The position numbers and the translations under genes were made by a program. Source: Acanthosoma haemorrhoidale (lineage: Eukaryota; Arthropoda; Insecta; Hemiptera; Acanthosomatidae). Taken from it: a stretch of 64,000 nt of DNA. How positions within the stretch are numbered: position 1 is the first letter of the stretch; the number at the start of each line of letters is the position of its first letter. Shown here piece after piece: positions 57,600 through 64,000 of this stretch. The stretch spans positions 91,141,333 to 91,205,332 of the forward strand of contig OV884013.1 in NCBI GenBank assembly GCA_930367205.1, in the 5' to 3' direction. Under the pieces are notes generated by a model. It searched no databases. It saw nothing but the letters and a program-made list of their open reading frames with translations, and was not told where the DNA came from.

Positions 57600-58155
57600 T
57601 TGAATAAAGATTGAGAACAAATAAAAACGCAAAATGAAGATACTCTAAATAATAAAGTATGAATTATGATGTATGAGACTATTAACGGTTCCGTTTCGGT
57701 TACATTGGTGGTTTCGGAAGGTTGGTGGACATAGTTTTTAGAAAAGTTTTTTGAAATTATATTAAAAGTCATAAGTCATACGGTATTTGCATTGATGGGT
57801 ATAAATTATAATTATATAAATTGTGGAGATTCTTCATGGATAATATAGTTTAGATGCCAAGCATGCTGCAAATGAAAGCTAATCTAATGATATATTATGA
57901 TATGAAATTAATATTTTTCCAATCCTATCTGTTAAAGCATTAGAATAAATACCTCAACGTCCTCACAAGTCATATGTTATTTGTATTCCGTATTTGGTGG
58001 AATATAATTTAAAAAATCTTAGTAACTATGTCCACCAACTTTCTTCTGTAATGGAAACGGAACCGTTACTAGTCTGGTACATCATATTTCATACTTTATT
58101 ATTTAGGGTATCTTCATTTTGAGTTTTTATTTGTTCTCAATCTTAAAAAATATTA
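57600..58155. repeat. Long inverted repeat, about 135-bp arms
   Basis: 57603-57738 ('aaagattgagaacaaataaa' to 'tggtggacatagtt') recurs inverted at about 58020-58150 with roughly 85-90% identity. Landmarks in both arms are AACGGTTCCGTTTC, TATGATGTA and TAAATAATAAAGTATGA. About 280 bases separate them. No transposase. Probably a MITE or foldback element. Confidence 0.85.
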
Positions 58156-58989
58156 GAACTATCGTCCCTTGATTTCTCCTTTATAATTATTGCATGACTG
58201 GAGGGAACTGCAATAGAGAAGGGAAATACAGCGGTTTTGTAAGAACACACCCCGGCGGGGATGGGACAGGAGAAACGCTATTTTAATTCCCAACACTGCC
58301 CGGAGCGATCCGTCAGTGTCCGGCCGCCCGACAGTTTCCTTTTAACTGTACCAACTTTTAAGGCGGTTTCCCCAAATATATATATTTCTTATTCATTCGT
58401 TCATTTATCTACCATGTAATGTATGACCACTGCATTACAGAACATCCAAGTTAAATCACATTATCACCTATATAGAAATATTATAGCCAATTAAAAAATA
58501 TACTCATTTAGATAAAATCTATTCAATTAAAATTGAGCTATCAGCTTTTAGTCAATGATTTTTTTCGTTAAATGTATAAAAATGTTATAAGTTTTGTTTG
58601 ATACCATAGTGTTATGTTATTTTTATGACTAAATTAAATTTATATATTATAGTTAGGTAATTTAAAGGGAGTGCTATTATGGCGGGGGTGTGGTCAGTTA
58701 ATAGCAACTCGGCCTGGCAAAGGCAGAGTTAATCAGATCCACCTCCAAGCTACACGTGGTTTACTCTCAATGGAAGTTTTATTTGTGTTAGAATAGTTTT
58801 CAGAAATCAGATGCTTCTAATCTTCCTTTGATACTAGCCTCCTTGCTTCCCAAACCTTTTTTCTACCCACTGATTAGCAGAGGTATCTGACAATGAGGTT
58901 AGAAAATTAATATTATAACGTTTACCCTCTCGCATCGATGGCAACAGCATAAGGGAAAAATTAGGTTAAGAATTAGTATGTAAGTTAGT
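58156..58989. other. Spacer, no gene seen
   Basis: A GC-richer patch at 58240-58370 is unassigned. The rest is AT-rich. Confidence 0.35.
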
Positions 58990-59236
58990 TTTAAGGTTGA
59001 TCAAAAAGGTGAGCCCCATCACCTTTATTAGTCAGTTTAGTCCAGTCACGTATAATGTATATCATTATACTTGTTTATTCATTATATAATTTTTATAAAA
59101 TAACAAAACCTGTATATAATGTAGCGATGCTACAGGAAATACAAAAATAATTTGTAAATAAATTCGCCTGAGGATCTATAATTATATATAATTATCTGTA
59201 AATTGAAAGGGGCTATGAAAGAAAAAAAAAAAAAGT
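58990..59236 (+). mobile_element. Poly(A) retroposon carrying the AGGTGA/TCACCT block
   Basis: Begins near AAAGGTGAGCCCCATCACCT (about 59008-59027), the same palindromic block found at the 5' end of the retroposon at 9577-9769, and ends with 'ggggctatgaaag' plus an A-run at 59221-59234. The body is AT-rich and its internal match to the other copies is weak. Confidence 0.4.
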
Positions 59237-59429
59237 TTAACTTTTGTATTGTTGGATCTTTTGACGTACTGTAAAATTAACCCCCCTACTAGCAAATAGT
59301 TTTCATTTGCTTTATATTAATAACATGATGACGAATTACAAAACCATTTTTTTTTTTTTTTATCTGGCACTATGAATTTCATAGAACAATGTGTCAGCCA
59401 TATATTCACAAAAAGCTTTATACTTTACT

Positions 59430-60060
59430 TTAACAATATTTAACAAAAAGGGAGAACAAGAACTTACATCTGAATCTAACATCTGAACAAACACATGTAT
59501 CTGAATCTCTATCATTGAAGTCAACATTATAATCAGTTGGATGCATTGACTTATCTTTTTTAAGTTGTTTTAGATTGGACAGATTTTCCACCTTGGGAAC
59601 CCTAGAACATGGCGTACCTCTCTCTTGGCTGTCTCCATGTAAAATTAGACCATCTGAAGACTTTAAACCAACTCTCACCTCATCAGTGAAGAGAACTCTT
59701 TTCAGTTTTCCAAACTCCAATTCACCAATTCACCAGCAAAATGAAATCAGGCCATTTAATGACCTGTGATAAGTAGAGCTCCATGGGCAGGTTGTCGAGC
59801 TCTTCTTCATGTAATGAATTCCATTTTACGTTTCGGGTTTGCCGTATGAGACTTTTTATTTTGGTTTCGGTGATGCTCTGGTTTCGCAAAGTGCCGGGTG
59901 TACTATTAGTTTCTGCTGCACATCAGCCATTCTTCTTAGGTGACGCTCTGTCTTCCTAAATCGCTGTAGAGCCTTGCCTATGGACAACTGTTGTGTACCA
60001 AGTCTCCTGGCGAGTTCACGCTGGCTCTATCAATGCAACAGCACTAACGCTATTATTCAC
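59430..60060 (-). pseudogene. Tc1-like transposase relic
   Basis: The minus strand shows an N-terminal helix-turn-helix-like ARRLGTQQLSIGKALQRFRK (about 60018-59955) and HLRRMA. A degraded middle follows, then KRVLFTDEVRVGLKSSDG (about 59705-59650) with the FTDE context of the second catalytic Asp, then SQERGTPCSRV, parallel to the GERY.P motif. Frameshifts separate the parts and the C-terminus is lost. No terminal inverted repeats were found. Confidence 0.7.
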
Positions 60061-60731
60061 TTAAATTAAGTTTTCACTTAAATGCCTTATTGGGGCCTTT
60101 GAGCAAAATTAAAAACTATAGTCAATATTGTTAGCTCCTTTGGCTTTCTGTTCTCCTGATATAAAAAGTAAAAATATCGTCATTAGTTGCATTAATAGAA
60201 AATACGGGATTAGTAGCCAAACAGTGAGTTATTTGAGAGAGGTATCGACCTGAGAAGCTATGTGAAATGCCCTTTTTATTATAACTAATTCTTCTCCGGA
60301 CACTTAGTAAATATTTCATAAACAGTCACTTAGCACAGCAATACCATTCAAAGAATTAAATTACTGTTTTAGAATTTTTTTTCTCCCTCCCATTTATAGA
60401 ATATACATGTTATATGGACCCTACATTTATTGGATTAATCAAAAGCTCATAGCAGATATTGTAGTGTATTAATTTCCCATTTATTGAAATTAACTGAAAA
60501 TTAAAATTAAAAATAAACATCAGAGCTTTTATTGATCTCTTGAATATTATTTATTCTTCCTTTTTAGCTGTTTGTCGTTTTTGATGGTTAATTATTAAAT
60601 AGTCATTTAACGTAAAGAAAAGGTTGTAAAGATGATTCAAGTGATCTAATATTTAAAAAGTATGTAAAACAACACCTGTGTTAACACAAATATATGTTTT
60701 TGTTATACATGACAAATAATTCGGCAGACTG
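60061..60731. other. AT-rich spacer, no gene seen
   Basis: Nothing recognisable. Confidence 0.4.
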
Positions 60732-60787
60732 CACCATCGGACATCCACAGGAATTAACGGTTCACGGACCTCCGTGGCTCGTACAGG
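60732..60787 (+). CDS. Candidate short internal exon, unknown protein
   Basis: In a very AT-rich setting, about 55 bases are GC-balanced and bounded by a pyrimidine-rich AG (..attcggcag|) and a donor CAG|GTAGGA at about 60787. The enclosed codons read DCTIGHPQELTVHGPPWLVQ with no stop. Composition change plus paired splice signals suggest a real exon in a long-intron gene. I recognise no protein family, and the neighbouring exons are not visible in the window. Confidence 0.35.
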
Positions 60788-61174
60788 TAGGACCAAAATA
60801 TTTTTTCAAAAGACCCGTTTTAATAAAAAATCTATTTCTGACTTATCATGAATATGTATTGTCAACGAGTGTGCCCAGTTCTGCCAATGCTACTGTTAGT
60901 GAAAAAGGGATTTAAGAATCAACAGTGCATTATTCACGGTCTATAATTTACACTGATATCACCTAAATTCAAATAGTTAACCGAAACAAAATCTGGAGAT
61001 AATTTATTTAATTTTATAAATAAAAATAAATGAGTGGTGTGTTAATTTGGCCCATCATTGTTTATTATATATATTTTATATTACATATGTTAGTATATTT
61101 GTATGCTTGTCATGAGAGTCCAGAATATTATTTGAAAAAAAAAAAATTGAAATCTCGTCTGCTGCACTTAATTG
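60788..61174. other. AT-rich spacer, no gene seen
   Basis: Nothing recognisable. Confidence 0.4.
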
Positions 61175-61515
61175 TAATACTCATCCCTATAGTCCTCCTC
61201 GGAGACTGAAACGGCAGTGGCAACGTGACCTGCTATAAATGCGTGACAGTGGGAGTCCGGGCAATGGCCAGTTTCTCCAATCATGTCCTGAGCGTATGCG
61301 GCTCTCGCACTCTTCGTCAGCCTCCACTGGCTCGTATCCAGCTCGTAGGCTCGTCACGCAGCTGACGGAGGAGCGTGGGGGGGGGGGGGTTCCCAAGACT
61401 CCGCTTAACTTTCGCACGCGAGGGAGGTCTTGTTGTATGATTGAGAACATTTATCACAATTACTTATTGCCTAATGAGGCAGATTGTAATTTTAGAACAA
61501 TAAATAAGTTATATC
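61175..61515 (+). mobile_element. Jockey LINE 3' end copy
   Basis: Begins in the last ORF2 codons ('atccctatagtcctcctcgg'), includes the 'cgtgacctgctataaatgcg' and 'ggccagtttctccaatcatg' blocks, then the stem-loop TTGCCTAATGAGGCAG (61467-61482), 'attgtaattttag' and 'aacaataaata'. A G-run (61377-61388) interrupts the untranslated region. Confidence 0.88.
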
Positions 61516-62289
61516 AGACGCAATTGTAAGAAGACCTGTTTTACATGACGTAAATTGAATTTGCTTTATTTTTAATAAAAATAAAAAAAAATATTAAAAT
61601 TGTCATGGAAGTACTAGTCACTGCATAACTCAATTAGTGTTTTTTGCAAGGGGATCCATTAGATGCACAAAGAAGCTAATACAAGTGCTCCCCGTGACAA
61701 GTAATGAAGAACCATGAATAAATTTTTAGTCTTCCCAAAAAAGTTTTATCGTGACAATTTAAAAAAAACAAATTGCTAATAGTACGATTTTTTAATATTA
61801 ATTTTTATTAGGTGTTAAATTCTAATAATGAATGGATTTGATGAAACATGGATGATTTTGATTTAGTGAATGTAGTTATTAATAACCTATGGATTTTTAT
61901 GAGAAATTGCAATGTCAAGAACACATAAATTACACAACATTTGAACATCACCATTAGTAGGCGATTTATTTCTACACTTGTGACTCCAGTCTAATCTCTC
62001 AAGTATAAACAAGCTTAAATTAGTGGGAGTTGAGAAATTAAACTTGGACCAATGTTAAAGGAATCTATTTTGAGAAGTTAGTGTTTGGGAGTTCTTTATA
62101 CAAGAATTTGTTTGAGCTCATAGTGCATCACCTGTGGAGTAAAATGCGCCATCGTCAATTGAATTCTTAAGCTTTTCCTCACCCAATGGTTTAGCGGGAA
62201 AAATTTATTTTTAGACTGGCAAGTAAAGGCTTTAAATATTACAATTTTTTTGTAATTTTAATTAAAAATATAACAAGCACATATTACGC
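61516..62289. other. AT-rich spacer, no gene seen
   Basis: Nothing recognisable. Confidence 0.4.
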
Positions 62290-62400
62290 AATGCTAACAA
62301 GGCCTCCCAGATAAGCAATTGTATACACTGCTCACGATTGGCCGGAAAACTGGCTACTAACTGACGAGATCCGGGTTCGATTGATTTTTTCTTGGTCTGG
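62290..62400 (+). other. tRNA-like sequence with perfect B box
   Basis: GGGTTCGATTG at about 62371-62381 matches the Pol III B box. The upstream part (AGATAAGCAATTGTATACAC at about 62310) loosely resembles an A box, with a T-run (62382-62388) just after the B box. Acceptor stem pairing is not obvious, so this is either a SINE head or a decayed tRNA. Confidence 0.35.
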
Positions 62401-63269
62401 TCGGGGTATATCTGGGCCTCATGGGTATAAATGAGGACCTACTTAAATAAAGAAGTAGTGAACCCAGTTAAATAAACATAATTGAAGGTCAAGAGTTAAC
62501 AAAGTAGCGCTAACTACATCAGACCTTAACACCAAGTACGGTGAAACCTTAGGTCAGCCCAATATCTTTATGGTTAAACCAAAACGTCAAATCCACTACT
62601 GAGTATTATTTTCTCTATCCTGCAACGTCACAGAAGAACTATAATGTTAGCTTTATTTACATTATATGTAATGTAATATATTACAATGCAATTTCAGATG
62701 AATTGTGAATTTACCTCATAGTGTTTGAGTATATTTATACAATCATTGTTACCAATTGATAAAAGAGCTAGTAATGTAAAAGCAATATGTCACAATTGAG
62801 GGTTGTAAATATTAAATATTTTTACAATTCTACAGCTCGTTCGCGTTATCTCTAATAGAAACATTGTTTCATAGGTAAATAAAGTTATTAGAATTAATAG
62901 TATGCAAGTAACAACTAGACCTCAACAACCTTCGGTCAGCACTTCCGTCTCTATGTGTTACCCCATGGTTATATTTTTTTTTACGGGTGGACTTTTTTTT
63001 CCTGGCTTGAACAGAAGATTAATCTGAATTGTCATAAAGTTACACGTGTCAAAGCCTAACGGTTTAAGGTTTAAAAAAAACAAGAAATTAACAAAACTTT
63101 AAAAATATTAGGTGTAAAAGCTTTAAAATATTAGGAAAATTGCCAAAAAAAGATGATCGCTGTGTAAAAGAATAGAATTTGTTTCCTCAGCAAAGTATTC
63201 TATGAATAAAAAGGACGTACAGTTGAGAAATTAATTTCCAGCAAAAAAAGGAAGGTGCTATAATATAGG
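62401..63269. other. AT-rich spacer, no gene seen
   Basis: Possibly contains the body of a SINE starting at 62290, but no second copy was recognised. Confidence 0.35.
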
Positions 63270-63480
63270 TAATGGAAATATAATGTAATAAATAAATTGT
63301 TCCCAGACTAACACGAGCATTTCTTTGGATGGTGACGACGTTTTGGTATAGGAGGGTTCTGAAAGTTTGTAAGGATCCTTGGCGAATATTAGGAGGGAGA
63401 GAGTTCCAGAGAGCAGTGGAGCAAACGAGTAAGAGACGATCCAGGAGTTGCAGTCCTTCTTATCTAAAATGCCTTCTTTT
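63270..63480 (-). mobile_element. CR1-like LINE ORF2 C-terminal fragment
   Basis: Minus-strand translation gives TALWNSLPPNIRQGSLQTF (about 63420-63365) followed by ARVSLGTIYLL. WNSLP..IR is the usual ending of CR1-type ORF2 proteins. The DNA matches 38370-38530, the end of the larger fragment at 38.4-39.2 kb. Confidence 0.7.
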
Positions 63481-64000
63481 TAAAAACTTATTTTATGTTG
63501 TATATCACATCACTAAAACAATAAATATTTGACGAAAATACACGTGTACTGTGCGTGTGGGTATAAGAGTTACTTCCTTGGGCCTCAGAGACAGAAACGA
63601 TAAATCTCAGATGGCGCTAAGACGTCTGTAGAAAGTAGTGTGCTTTAAAGGATCGGCCGGAGGGATAGGAAAGGTCCCAACTGTTCTTCCTTTAAATGGA
63701 TGCCGCTAGGACGGTCATCCGTCACTTAGGCCGCTGCTAACCCGAAAGCTTTGAGGCAAACCAAATGGATAAAACAGGACTCAATCCTCCCCTAACGGAT
63801 AGCCGTCCTGCGACTCACTATCACAATGAATAAATGCGTACAAATTGGTATTTATTTGTTAGCGATAGTCAGTTTCACATTGATAGATTTCTTTCATCAG
63901 TTATTATTTTAGGTAATAGTATTAAAGGCTCATTATTTTATTAATGGATAAATGAAAAACAAATTTTTTTTGGGACAATGTCCCCTAAGAATAACAAACA
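63481..64000. other. Spacer; GC-richer block 63570-63830 unassigned
   Basis: The block has several short direct strings ('gccgctaggacggtcatccg', 'gatagccgtcctgcg') but no frame, tail or second copy. The last 150 bases are AT-rich. Confidence 0.3.

Noticed and set aside
1..64000. CRISPR arrays, operons, riboswitches or bacterial origins
   Set aside because: No spaced direct repeats or prokaryotic gene organisation were seen. The window is clearly eukaryotic.

Overview
The window looks like a stretch of insect (arthropod) nuclear chromosome. It is AT-rich, there are no operon-like gene clusters, splice-type GT/AG signals occur, and it is packed with the repeat classes typical of insect genomes: Jockey, R1, I and CR1-type LINEs, LTR retrotransposons, mariner/Tc1 relics, MITE-like inverted repeats and tRNA-derived fragments. 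The order of insect cannot be decided from the sequence. Most of the DNA is mobile-element debris or anonymous AT-rich spacer.

Two small intronless host genes on the minus strand stand out. The one at 5.2-5.7 kb encodes a 147-residue secreted precursor. It has a signal peptide, a Ser/Thr-rich spacer with a 21-bp coding repeat, a dibasic site and a 25-residue C-terminal peptide with two cysteines. That peptide fits the growth-blocking-peptide (GBP/ENF) insect cytokine pattern C-x2-G-x6-G-x-C-[KR]-P-x-F. The one at 20.3-20.6 kb is a diverged paralogue. It shares the signal peptide, the stretch after it and the 5' leader, but its C-terminus is completely different and lacks both cysteines. A few isolated open segments (about 23.3, 39.6 and 60.75 kb) could be exons of unrecognised genes.

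Mobile DNA, left to right. A Jockey LINE relic (7.1-9.06 kb) abuts the 3' LTR of family A and a piece of its internal region (9.06-10.34 kb). A minus-strand Jockey-superfamily LINE with endonuclease and RT follows (10.4-12.4 kb). Solo LTRs of family A lie at 13.7 and 31.3 kb, each with a perfect 5-bp target duplication. Solo LTRs of family B lie at 28.5 and 52.1 kb, also with perfect 5-bp duplications, and both sit inside reverse-transcriptase relics of one LINE family, called LINE-3 here. An internally deleted Jockey copy keeps most of ORF1 (26.4-28.3 kb). An I-clade fragment with RNase H lies at 32.8-33.9 kb, an R1-clade fragment at 36.7-38.3 kb, CR1-like fragments at 38.4-39.2 and 63.3 kb, a mariner relic at 40.9-41.5 kb and a Tc1-like relic at 59.4-60.1 kb. 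About ten 5'-truncated copies of the Jockey 3' end are scattered throughout. Their terminal stem-loop keeps its pairing while its sequence changes.

The mobile elements show nested, repeated colonisation. LTRs inserted into LINEs, and poly(A) retroposons inserted into LTRs at the predicted transcription start. The two secreted-peptide genes are the only features that look like functional host genes.
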